From Trichocoleus sp. (GTDB taxonomy: Bacteria > Cyanobacteriota > Cyanobacteriia > Elainellales > Elainellaceae), in the NCBI GenBank assembly GCA_036702865.1, contig DATNQD010000017.1, positions 62,001 to 126,000 on the forward strand: DNA of 64,000 nucleotides. Reading direction: 5' to 3'. Below are positions 8,341 to 16,053 of this stretch, piece after piece. Made by a program: the position numbers and the translations under genes. A model generated the notes under the pieces. That model did no database searches and was not told the DNA's origin. It saw nothing but the letters and a program-made list of their open reading frames with translations. Numbering within the stretch: position 1 is the first letter of the stretch; each line of letters starts with the position of its first letter.

Positions 8341-8973
8341 ATGAAACGGTTCAAATTTGTTTTAGTAGCGATCGTACTATTGGTCAATCTAGTCTTTGCT
8401 CAACCATCCTGGGCAGATGCGGGTAAGTTTATCAAGAGCCAGGACTATAGGGACGTAACGCAGGCGATCGATAAGCTAGTGAATGCAAAAGATAGCCCTG
8501 GTGATGTCAACCTGTCTTCCGAGCAGCTACAGATCAAGCTATCAGCCTTGCAATTGCAGAAATACATTCTGGAGTCTGCTGAAGAACGTGCTCAATGCAC
8601 AAACAATACCGGTAAGACGATTGGAATCTATGCGAAGTCGAAAAAAGCACCTGCCTCTGCTCCAAGTACACTATATTATTTAGGGGCTGGTGAAACCACT
8701 GATGATGACTTTGACTGTGATGGTATTTACTTACCCTCTGGTGCAAATGTCACTTTGTCTCCCTTAGCTGCCGCACAAGAACTGACTGAACCCATTGCCG
8801 TAAGAGTGGTTGATGGAACTCGATTAGCAATTTCTAGCAATTCTGAAACCGGGGCGATTGAATTAAATGTTCCGCCTGCCCAAGTGATTACAGCCGGTGA
8901 GAATAACTGGGCAATTCCAGCATTAACGCAAGCAGACATTGATATTCAACAACCCAATGCACCCCAAGACTGA
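8341..8973 (+). CDS. Exported hypothetical protein
   Basis: 210 residues from the ATG at 8341, with AAGGAG at 8329-8334. A signal peptide (MKRFKFVLVAIVLLVNLVFA then QPSWADA) predicts Sec export with cleavage after SWA. The mature part starts with a helical region (SQDYRDVTQAIDKLVNA) and continues as a beta-rich region with two cysteines, AQCTNN and FDCDG, that could pair. I recognise no domain. It is 166 bp beyond the second CadD gene, with its own promoter likely. Confidence 0.65.
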   Translation: MKRFKFVLVAIVLLVNLVFAQPSWADAGKFIKSQDYRDVTQAIDKLVNAKDSPGDVNLSSEQLQIKLSALQLQKYILESAEERAQCTNNTGKTIGIYAKSKKAPASAPSTLYYLGAGETTDDDFDCDGIYLPSGANVTLSPLAAAQELTEPIAVRVVDGTRLAISSNSETGAIELNVPPAQVITAGENNWAIPALTQADIDIQQPNAPQD

Positions 8974-9148
8974 CGATTTAGCGCATTCGTTACAGCAGCT
9001 CTAGCAAGCGGATGATACCGTATCATCACCAGCCGCTCTACAATAATCATGTAGATGGCTAAGCCATTGCTAACCCGTATTTCAACCTCAATTTATCTGC
9101 GATCGGGTGGGCATTTCGTCCACCCCATTCCCTTATCTGAGACTGCCC

Positions 9149-9601
9149 ATGTTCCTACCTTTCAAGCCCCAGGCGCACCGCACTGCTGATTCCTCAGAGT
9201 CCACATCCGAAACTAAACCCAGACACCTCAACCCAAACCGCATTCGTGATCACCTGGCAAACGAGCGCACCTATCTTTCCTGGATGCGGAGTGGCATTGC
9301 TCTAATGGGATTTGGTGTACTCATTGTGCGGATGCGGATTCTCCAGCCTCCCCTTGCAGCTCAACCCCCCGGTAATGGCTGGAAGTTAGGGCTGGCATTT
9401 GCGATCGTAGGGCTACTCTCTGTGATTCTCTCTGCCCAACACTACTTTGTGGTACGAAACGATATTGAAGAAGATACTTACGAACCGCCCGATCGCTGGG
9501 TAATTATTTCGAGTTTGGCAATTCTGCTGCTGGGGTTGGGCGTGGTCTACTACATTTTCTCGTTTCCGTTCCAATTAGCCGGCATGGCATTAATTGAGTA
9601 G
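9149..9601 (+). CDS. YidH/DUF202-family membrane protein
   Basis: 150 residues from the ATG at 9149; a GTG at 9107 would add 14 residues and neither start has a good ribosome site. A polar, Pro/Ser/Thr-rich N-terminus of ~45 residues precedes the DUF202 signature RDHLANERTYLSWMRSGIAL, then three membrane helices: the one within the signature, LGLAFAIVGLLSVILSAQHYF and WVIISSLAILLLGLGVVYYIF. Biochemical role unknown. A hairpin terminator follows at 9662-9696. Confidence 0.8.
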   Translation: MFLPFKPQAHRTADSSESTSETKPRHLNPNRIRDHLANERTYLSWMRSGIALMGFGVLIVRMRILQPPLAAQPPGNGWKLGLAFAIVGLLSVILSAQHYFVVRNDIEEDTYEPPDRWVIISSLAILLLGLGVVYYIFSFPFQLAGMALIE

Positions 9602-9661
9602 TGAATTGAGTAGATCACCAAAGAGCAGCCAACTGGATTTATAAAAACAACTAAACACAAC

Positions 9662-9696
9662 AAGGGGTATGATCAATCGCATCACGCCCCTTTTTT
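9662..9696 (+). terminator. Rho-independent terminator after the YidH-like gene
   Basis: AGGGG..TGAT pairs with ATCA..CCCCT across a CAATCGC loop, followed by six T. It closes the plus-strand unit before the convergent minus-strand gene ending at 9755. Confidence 0.75.
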
Positions 9697-9754
9697 CTGT
9701 TATTTATTTTTTGGCTGTCTGTCCTCAATCAAAAGTCTGATAAAACAGGCTTAA

Positions 9755-10165
9755 CTATGCAATTGCTGAAGTGAGTAAGGTAGGTTCAGTGACAAAGTTG
9801 GTTCTACGGAAATAAGCGATCGCTTTGGTGCCAACCTGCTTAGACTGCTCTGCACAACGATGACAAAGAACAGCTAGTTCCGTCAACTTAGGGTTGTTCA
9901 TCTGGCTGCAGGTCATTGCACATCGCTCACACATCTCTGCACAGAGTAAAGCAGCGCGTCCCATAAACTCGGAGCCATCACTCATCAAATTCGCGCACAT
10001 CATGCACATCTCTGCACAATCTCGCATCATGCACAGCAGCGTCATTTCCAAACACTGACCTTGAGGATCAGCACAATAATTCATGGCTTCTGTACAAGCG
10101 CTTTGGCAGTCCTTCCAAGCTTGCAAACAGATTTTCATTTCAGAAGTCATGGATTCACTCATCAT
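9755..10165 (-). CDS. Cys-rich four-helix-bundle copper-binding (Csp-like) protein
   Basis: About 136 residues; ATGs at 10174, 10165 and 10162 are in frame, and AAAGGA is best spaced for the inner ones. Cysteines recur with helical spacing: KICLQAWKDCQSACTEAMNYC, then QCLEMTLLCMMRDCAEMCMMC, then LLCAEMCERCAMTC and VLCHRC. This is the pattern of four-helix bundles that line their core with Cys to store Cu(I) (copper storage proteins, DUF326). There is no signal peptide, so a cytosolic form. It is convergent with the YidH-like gene. Copper binding is inferred from family pattern. Confidence 0.8.
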   Translation of the reverse strand: MMSESMTSEMKICLQAWKDCQSACTEAMNYCADPQGQCLEMTLLCMMRDCAEMCMMCANLMSDGSEFMGRAALLCAEMCERCAMTCSQMNNPKLTELAVLCHRCAEQSKQVGTKAIAYFRRTNFVTEPTLLTSAIA

Positions 10166-10804
10166 AGGACTCATCCTTTAACAATACTTTTTGGGGGGAT
10201 TCAGCTTTTCAGTCTGGCTATATTTATAAGCCTAATCAATTTGCTCAAAATTGTACAACTGACCCTGAAGAGAACAAATTAAACCCCCAAAAGCCTAGTA
10301 TAAAGACGGGAATTCGATCGCAAAGAACAGGTTTGAGTGGGGAAATCAGGTTCATTCAGGAACTTAAACAGCGAAAGGACGACTGGAATGCTTTTGAGAA
10401 GAGTGGTGACAATTTCCCCTACTCAACTAGGGAATACTTGTTGTCTCAAAAACTGAATGAGAAAAAAGTCAAAAGAAAAATTTGTTTTTTAGAAATTGTC
10501 AAAAGAATTTACCAAAATAGCTTATTTTTTTACATAGCTTAATGAAAATGCCGGAGAATAATAAAAATATTTCACAATGTAATGTCATAGAACCATGACA
10601 TTTGGCTGGATATTTCGATGCCCTGCTCCACTCCAAAAGTTTTCGATCGGGCGATCGGATGCATACTCTCTGGCAAGAGAGCATGAACTGGGGAAAGCTA
10701 TTTGAGAACTAGAATCATCGGTTTGCCTACCGGAGAATGGGATTATTCAGTCTAAGACTGCTATATTATCTACAGTTTCTTTAGACCCTTCTTATCCTCT
10801 CTCT
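10166..10804. other. Intergenic stretch with a palindrome, no supported gene
   Basis: 639 bp between the Csp-like gene and the cupin gene. It contains the inverted repeat at 10581-10602. A 69-codon frame from a TTG at 10333 lacks a ribosome site and family resemblance. Confidence 0.5.
10581..10602. promoter_or_regulatory. Perfect 8-bp inverted repeat, possible operator
   Basis: AATGTCAT (10581-10588) and ATGACATT (10595-10602) are exact reverse complements around a 6-bp centre. It lies about 200 bp upstream of the cupin dioxygenase gene. Size and symmetry fit a metal- or redox-responsive dimer site, but no regulator is known. Confidence 0.45.
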
Positions 10805-11359
10805 ATGGCACTTTTGAAACTTAGCGACGGTACAATTCTGCGTGACCCTCAAGCGATCGCTTCAATCCTTGAATCGCTTCATATTGATTTCAAGCATTAT
10901 GATCCTGGTACATCTTTACTCTTTCCTGATTTAGATCAGCAAGATGTTGTGGATGATCTAGCAAAATGTGACATCTTAGAGCTGCACAATAGCCAGTTTG
11001 AATATCTACGGCGTGACCAGGGTTATCTGTTCTACGACATGCTGAACGTTCATCCAGGTTCACCCCAACTGGCAACGCTCATTGAAACTTACAGTCACTA
11101 CCATACGCATACCGAGCCGGAAGCAATATATGTCCTTACAGGTGAAGCAATTTACGGGTTCAAAGATCTCGCTCAAGCCGAAATTCAACTCCTTATTCAA
11201 GCGCAAGACTATCTCCATATTCCAGCCGCTGTAGAACATTGGTTTAACTTCTCTGCATCTTTAAGCTTGAAAGCAGTACGCTACTTCAGCGGTGTAAGTG
11301 GATGGGCACCGCAATACAACCAAATAAACCAGCAGAACTGGAATAAGTTTCAAGAGTAA
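10805..11359 (+). CDS. mtnD: Acireductone-dioxygenase-like cupin (methionine salvage)
   Basis: 184 residues, the usual size of acireductone dioxygenase. The metal-binding cupin motif HTHTEPE supplies His100, His102 and Glu106, and PAAVEHWF supplies His145. The enzyme cleaves 1,2-dihydroxy-3-keto-5-methylthiopentene to formate and the 2-keto precursor of methionine (Fe form). No other methionine-salvage gene is adjacent, so it acts as a singleton here; its place among sulfur genes may not be chance. It lacks a visible copy of the 26-bp operator. Assignment rests on motif, length and general resemblance; another cupin dioxygenase is possible. Confidence 0.75.
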   Translation: MALLKLSDGTILRDPQAIASILESLHIDFKHYDPGTSLLFPDLDQQDVVDDLAKCDILELHNSQFEYLRRDQGYLFYDMLNVHPGSPQLATLIETYSHYHTHTEPEAIYVLTGEAIYGFKDLAQAEIQLLIQAQDYLHIPAAVEHWFNFSASLSLKAVRYFSGVSGWAPQYNQINQQNWNKFQE

Positions 11360-11482
11360 TGCAGTAGTTTATTACCTAATTTATTGATGAGCAGAGAATG
11401 AGAGCGATCGCACTGCTGTTGCTTCTGCTATTCATTCTGCCGATCGGGAATCTAGATTTTTCTACAGGGCAAGGAGATGCAG

Positions 11483-12268
11483 TTATCTCCACATCATAAG
11501 CCACGATCCTATTCCAACTAAACTCGCTCCCACTACAGGAACTAGCGATCGTCCATGTTTCCAGCTACGCTCTAATGTCATTACGCCTGTCAGGGCTAAC
11601 ATCCACACTAAATGCCCAGCTCCGACAGAGACCATAACCAGCATTAACGCCCAACAACAGCCCAAGCAATAAAGCCCATGGCGAATGCCAAGTTTCCAGG
11701 CAGCAATTGCCCCCTGTTGATAGTGATGGGTGAGGAAACTGTAAGGATGGCGACAAGCATACAAACATTGCTCTTTCAGCGGGCTGAACTGGAATAGACC
11801 TGCAGCTATCAGTGCAATTGGCAAAATCAGATCAGATTGGTGATGGAATTTGTGTTGCCCCAGCAGTTGTAACCCTAAATCACCCACAAACGCGATTAGC
11901 GCAAAGCCTGTCCAAACTGCTAAGTACGCAGCGAGAAATGCAAGTAGAACAAGATGATGATTCGTTTGACTGCTACTGACTTTAATAAATAACCGAGCAA
12001 ACGGCAGCGTACTCGGCAACATCATTGCAATGGTCATTACTTGCCATGCGGCTAAAAAAATCAGCAGCTTAAGCGCAAAAGATATAGAGAAATATGTTGC
12101 TAATCCGTTCAGGTGAAACAGATGCCATTGCCCAGTGAAAGCAAGGAGCAGCAGTACTCCCCAAGCAGCAGCCACTAAAACCCATGCCCAATTCAGCGGA
12201 TCAGCAAAGAGCGATCGTCCCGACTGCATCCAGCTCGTCGCCATAGAATTTTCAGGCAATTCGTTCAT
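11483..12268 (-). CDS. DUF2182 predicted metal-binding membrane protein
   Basis: 261 residues with about seven membrane helices. Family hallmarks are WQVMTIAMMLPSTLPFARLF, the segment FQFSPLKEQCLYACRHP, and HGLYCLGCCWALML near the C-terminus. The conserved Met, Cys and His residues inside or next to helices suggested metal binding to those who named the family; function is unproven. Its ATG lies 3 bp after the stop of the DUF1326 gene, so the two are translationally linked. This pairing recurs in many bacteria. Confidence 0.85.
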   Translation of the reverse strand: MNELPENSMATSWMQSGRSLFADPLNWAWVLVAAAWGVLLLLAFTGQWHLFHLNGLATYFSISFALKLLIFLAAWQVMTIAMMLPSTLPFARLFIKVSSSQTNHHLVLLAFLAAYLAVWTGFALIAFVGDLGLQLLGQHKFHHQSDLILPIALIAAGLFQFSPLKEQCLYACRHPYSFLTHHYQQGAIAAWKLGIRHGLYCLGCCWALMLVMVSVGAGHLVWMLALTGVMTLERSWKHGRSLVPVVGASLVGIGSWLMMWR

Positions 12269-12271
12269 TGC

Positions 12272-12889
12272 TTATGCCTCAAGGTGAAATAAGCCCTGAA
12301 TGGCATTGTGACCACTGTACTCCCAGGCGAGGTTAAATTCTGGTATGTTCACCTTGTGGACAGGTGCTTTCGCGACATAAGCAGGCGATCCTGGAATCGT
12401 ACTAAAGATACTATCTACAAGTTTAGTTGGGCTACCATCTGGACCCCGGTAGGGTTCCATTTCGCTGATCAAAACATCCCCAATCCGAATCGTTCCCCGT
12501 CCATTTTCGATGTTGTATTCAATGGGTGCCACCCGAACGTCCAGAACTTCGGCAACCAGTTTTGCCACGTCTGCGATCGCACCACCCAACTCACCATTAA
12601 ACACTTGAGTTAACAACTGCTGTTGCTCTAGAGTACCCTTAGCATCCACGTACACGACAGCTTTCCAGCCGCCAGCAAGAACGTTGCCGGGAATATAGAC
12701 AATTTTCAGTAAGGTTAAGCCACTGACATCAACCCCTTTGATGGTTCCTTGCTCGACGTGGTAAGCCACAAAGCTATCGCAGTAACCACCGTCCGGATCA
12801 TCCCCAATCCAGCAGGGGCAAGGTGCTTTGCAAGAGCAGGCTTCTAAAATCTGCCCAGTGAGATCGTAAGTCTTGATTGCAGTTGTCAT
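12272..12889 (-). CDS. DUF1326 domain protein
   Basis: 205 residues with the DUF1326 opening YDLTGQILEACSCKAPCPCW, whose CSCKAPCPC cluster could bind metal or a thiol ligand, followed by IGDDPDGGYC and a mixed alpha/beta domain. No signal peptide. Biochemical function is unknown. It is first in a two-gene operon with the DUF2182 membrane protein, and operator site C lies 36 bp upstream of its ATG. This places the pair in the same regulon as the sulfur genes, which is new functional context for it. Confidence 0.85.
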   Translation of the reverse strand: MTTAIKTYDLTGQILEACSCKAPCPCWIGDDPDGGYCDSFVAYHVEQGTIKGVDVSGLTLLKIVYIPGNVLAGGWKAVVYVDAKGTLEQQQLLTQVFNGELGGAIADVAKLVAEVLDVRVAPIEYNIENGRGTIRIGDVLISEMEPYRGPDGSPTKLVDSIFSTIPGSPAYVAKAPVHKVNIPEFNLAWEYSGHNAIQGLFHLEA

Positions 12890-12925
12890 GAACGCTCTCC
12901 CATTGCTGCTAACGCTTGCATTAAA

Positions 12926-12951
12926 TACGGTAAACCGATCGATAAACCGGA
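12926..12951. promoter_or_regulatory. 26-bp operator, site C
   Basis: Left half TACGGTAA (12926-12933) is exact. The right half AAACCGGA (12944-12951) matches 5 of 8 positions. The spacer ACCGATCGAT closely resembles the site E spacer. It sits in the promoter of the minus-strand DUF1326-DUF2182 operon. Confidence 0.75.
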
Positions 12952-13075
12952 TTTTATCAAACTTTTCTAGATCTGATGAAGGAGGACTGGGAAAAATGAT
13001 GAGATTCAGACTTAAAGTTCTACAAAATTGGGGGCTTTAGAAGAAGTGTAAAAATCTGCTTAGGCTATCTTGGCT

Positions 13076-15406
13076 CTAAATATACATTGCAAAATAGTCA
13101 TGAATTTCAGTATTCATTAATAGCGTTAGTTCTGCTTTCGTTTGTTCATCACTTGTTGTAGCAGCCATAGAATTCAGATAATCTTCAGGCATGAAATCAC
13201 CGCAGTATTCATTTGCGGGTACTGCTTGATTCATCTTTTTGGGATAGCTCAAGTTCAGGTTATTCATGATCGTAATAAACTGGCTGCGAGTGCGATCGGC
13301 AAATCGTGGGTTCAACCGCTTTTCTTCGCCAATTGTAGAAACGGTACGCCCGTAATAGTCATGTGCCGGGTACACGAGTGTTTCATCAGGCAAGGCGAAT
13401 AGCTTTTGTGTCACTACGTCGTACAAAGTACCAGCATCACCGCTCTGAAAATCGGTGCGTCCACAGCCTCGAATTAACAGGACATCTCCCGTTAACAAAT
13501 GGGTTTTGTTGACCCAATATGCAATGTGACTGGAAGTGTGCCCCGGTGTCGCAATTGCCTCAATCACCACTGATCCTACAGTTAAAATCTCCTCACCCTC
13601 CAGAGAGCGATCGGCTTTTGTCACAGCCGTATTTTGTGGAACCAAAACCTGGCAGCCCGTTTGCCGCCTTAACTTGCCTGCTCCGGTAATGTGGTCAGCG
13701 TGGATGTGAGTTTCCAGACAATAGCGCAGCGTCAACCCCAGTTCATCTAAGGTTTTTAAATCACGATCGACCTGTTCCAGGACAGTATCGACTAGCGCTG
13801 CATCTCCTGTTTGTCGATCAGCAATCAAGTAGGTATAGCTGCTGGTTTCAGGGTCAAAAAACTGACGGAATAGCAGCGTTGATGGAATAGCTTGATTCGT
13901 GAGGCGTGAAATGGAGCTATCACGTAGCGAATTGTCTATTCTCGTTGCCGAAGGAGCAGGTGGAACAGGACGCACCCGCACTGGAAGCGATCGCAACACG
14001 GTTTCGGCTAATGCTTGCGCTTGCCCTCGCAGTTCAGGCACAGCAATGGATTCCCACAAATCACCTTTGCGAGGCGTTCCAAGAGTGTAGAGCCAGGTCA
14101 AAGCATTGCCCGTCGCATCTAAAACTGCACCATGAGAAGCAGTGTCTAGCCCTAAGCCAAGGCAGTTGGGACGAATTAATCCCTGATCTCGTAAATTAGC
14201 AATGAGGGGATTGAGCGATCGTCGATAATCGACTGATATCCCTGTGCAGTTTACAACCCGCTTGACCTGCAAAACTGTATCAGCTTTTGTTTTGCGCTGG
14301 CTTACGGTGACAGCAATCCCATCAGATGAGGCTTGATACGTTTGAATTCGTCCTGCGGCTACGGTGAGCTGCCCTGAACCAAGCATTTCATCTAGCGTAT
14401 CGGCAACTCGTTGAGCAATTCGATGGCGATGGACATCCCAATAGGGAGTGAGGTGGCGCACAAATCGTTGCTGCTCTGCAATTGGCAGTTGTTGCCAGAG
14501 CTGTTGCGTAATCGGACGCAGGGAATCAATCACCGATCGCCAGTCATAGCCTTGAGCAGTAGCGCTTTTTATCTCAGTACGCACTCGCCGCACTAAAGCC
14601 CGAATCGTTTGAGGGGCAGTTTCTGGCGTCAAAAAAGGTGGATAGAGTTTGGTCGCTTGATGTCGTTGTGGAGAAAGTCCCCGACGCGATATTGCATACA
14701 CCTTACCCTGATGCTGCCGCTCGCGCAGCGACAAGACTGTATCAACCATCGTCAACCCAGTGCCAACTAATAATACAGGGGCAGCCGGATCAAGATCGAG
14801 CAGCGCATCGGCTGACCAGGCATTGCGGAGATAGTCTTGCTCCCCTTCCTTCGAGTTAGGAGGCGCGGCTGGTGAGTTTCCTAGAGCCAGTACTACCTTA
14901 TCTGCCAGGAAAAAACGACCACTGCGGAGAGAAACGATCGCCCCTTTGGCATCCGGTTCTATGGCAACTCCTTCATCGGTCAATCGCTCAAGTTGAACGT
15001 AGCTAGGCGCTGTAGCTTCAGCTTCCTCTAGAACAGATTGAATGTAAAAAGCATAAACCTTGCGTGGAATAAAAGTGCTGGCGTTAACTTCATCCTCAAG
15101 AAATGTTGTCAATTCGTTCTGATTATGGTTCAACCAGCGAAGCAGATGACCTGGATCATGAGGAAATGCACTCATATTGCCTGCTGAAACATTGAGCAAA
15201 TGGCAGGTGCTATCCGTGCTGTAGGCAATTCCTTTGCCAATGTCATGACTCCGCTCAATTAATTTAATTGTGAGTGGCTGAGTTGCGGTCTTCAGAAGAT
15301 GGGTTGCGACGAGAGAACCGCTGAAACCACCACCAATGATGGCGATCGTTGTTTGAGTACGGGGAGTCAGAAAATAAGAGTTCACAGTTGTTTTTGAAAA
15401 GTTCAT
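13076..15406 (-). CDS. Fusion protein: YdhS-like FAD/NAD(P)-binding oxidoreductase + ETHE1-type persulfide dioxygenase
   Basis: 776 residues in one frame. Residues ~20-500 are a flavoprotein of the COG4529/YdhS type: dinucleotide-binding AIIGGGFSGSLVA (~23-35), RSHDIGKGIAYST and a second nucleotide-binding region near VLLVGTGLTMVDTVLSL. Residues ~515-765 are a metallo-beta-lactamase fold with ETHE1 features: THIHADH (His567, His569, Asp571, His572), GHTSSHIAYW, GCGRTDFQSGD and YPAHDYYGRTVSTIGEEK. ETHE1-type enzymes oxidise glutathione persulfide to sulfite in the cytosol. The flavin half could supply the persulfide by oxidising a sulfide or thiol substrate, by analogy with SQR; that is inference. 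Operator site D lies 57 bp upstream. The fusion boundary shows no frameshift. Confidence 0.85.
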   Translation of the reverse strand: MNFSKTTVNSYFLTPRTQTTIAIIGGGFSGSLVATHLLKTATQPLTIKLIERSHDIGKGIAYSTDSTCHLLNVSAGNMSAFPHDPGHLLRWLNHNQNELTTFLEDEVNASTFIPRKVYAFYIQSVLEEAEATAPSYVQLERLTDEGVAIEPDAKGAIVSLRSGRFFLADKVVLALGNSPAAPPNSKEGEQDYLRNAWSADALLDLDPAAPVLLVGTGLTMVDTVLSLRERQHQGKVYAISRRGLSPQRHQATKLYPPFLTPETAPQTIRALVRRVRTEIKSATAQGYDWRSVIDSLRPITQQLWQQLPIAEQQRFVRHLTPYWDVHRHRIAQRVADTLDEMLGSGQLTVAAGRIQTYQASSDGIAVTVSQRKTKADTVLQVKRVVNCTGISVDYRRSLNPLIANLRDQGLIRPNCLGLGLDTASHGAVLDATGNALTWLYTLGTPRKGDLWESIAVPELRGQAQALAETVLRSLPVRVRPVPPAPSATRIDNSLRDSSISRLTNQAIPSTLLFRQFFDPETSSYTYLIADRQTGDAALVDTVLEQVDRDLKTLDELGLTLRYCLETHIHADHITGAGKLRRQTGCQVLVPQNTAVTKADRSLEGEEILTVGSVVIEAIATPGHTSSHIAYWVNKTHLLTGDVLLIRGCGRTDFQSGDAGTLYDVVTQKLFALPDETLVYPAHDYYGRTVSTIGEEKRLNPRFADRTRSQFITIMNNLNLSYPKKMNQAVPANEYCGDFMPEDYLNSMAATTSDEQTKAELTLLMNTEIHDYFAMYI

Positions 15407-15462
15407 TCTTCAAGGTTTTTAATTTTTGCAACCAATGCCATTTTATTTTTTCACTACTATAC

Positions 15463-15488
15463 ATCGGCAAACCGATAAAGATTATGTA
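15463..15488. promoter_or_regulatory. 26-bp operator, site D (degenerate)
   Basis: Read on the minus strand, AAAATACA matches site E base for base and TTTGCCG sits at the same distance as TTTACCG in site E. The inner positions diverge. It lies in the promoter of the fusion gene at 13076-15406. Confidence 0.5.
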
Positions 15489-15837
15489 TTTTATGTTACC
15501 GATCTAGAATTTCCAGGTTCTTAGCCTGAACTGCCTCTGTTGTACGGTTATATTCTTTTGAGACGGTGCTTCTACTAAGGAAGTAAAACTTTCTGATGTA
15601 AATATGTCATTGAAGTAACATTTTTTGCAATCTGACCAACCGTGATGTCTCTCACTTTTGACTTAATTAAGTGTGCAGCTTGAACTTGCCTTAGAACTGT
15701 ACAGCAAACAGTTTCTTGGAAAGAATACCTCTCTTTCAAGCAGAGCAATCATGTCATCGATGCTTCGATCTTAGCAACCAGCAAGAGCTTCAGGACTTGC
15801 TTTTTATCAGTTGCTATGAAATGATGTGTTTTGAAAA
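15489..15837. other. Divergent intergenic region with no gene
   Basis: This is the middle of the 647-bp gap between the fusion gene and tauD, flanked by operator sites D and E. A 77-codon minus-strand frame at 15749-15982 overlaps site E and has no support. Confidence 0.55.
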
Positions 15838-15863
15838 TACAGTAAACCGACCGATTTACCGTA
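15838..15863. promoter_or_regulatory. 26-bp operator, site E
   Basis: TACAGTAA (15838-15845) and TTACCGTA (15856-15863) form an inverted repeat with one mismatch, spacer ACCGACCGAT, and symmetric AAAA/TTT flanks. It lies 190 bp upstream of the tauD start and is the best extended copy of the motif. Confidence 0.8.
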
Positions 15864-16053
15864 TTTAATTGCCAGAGCTGATGAAGTGATGTTTCTTTTA
15901 ACCTTGGCTTGCCAATCCCTTCCTGTTCCTCAACACTATACTTTCGCTCACGCAACGATCGAACTCTCATGAGCTGCTTCATTGTTTGTGCTTTTGCGAA
16001 CTCAAGAGCGGCAGCACATTTGCTTTATACGCTTGAAGAAAAAAGGAATCACG

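Noticed and set aside
10333-10542. 69-codon plus-strand frame
   Set aside because: TTG start, no ribosome site, AT-rich composition and no family resemblance.
15749-15982. 77-codon minus-strand frame
   Set aside because: It overlaps operator site E and the tauD promoter region; no ribosome site or recognised domain.
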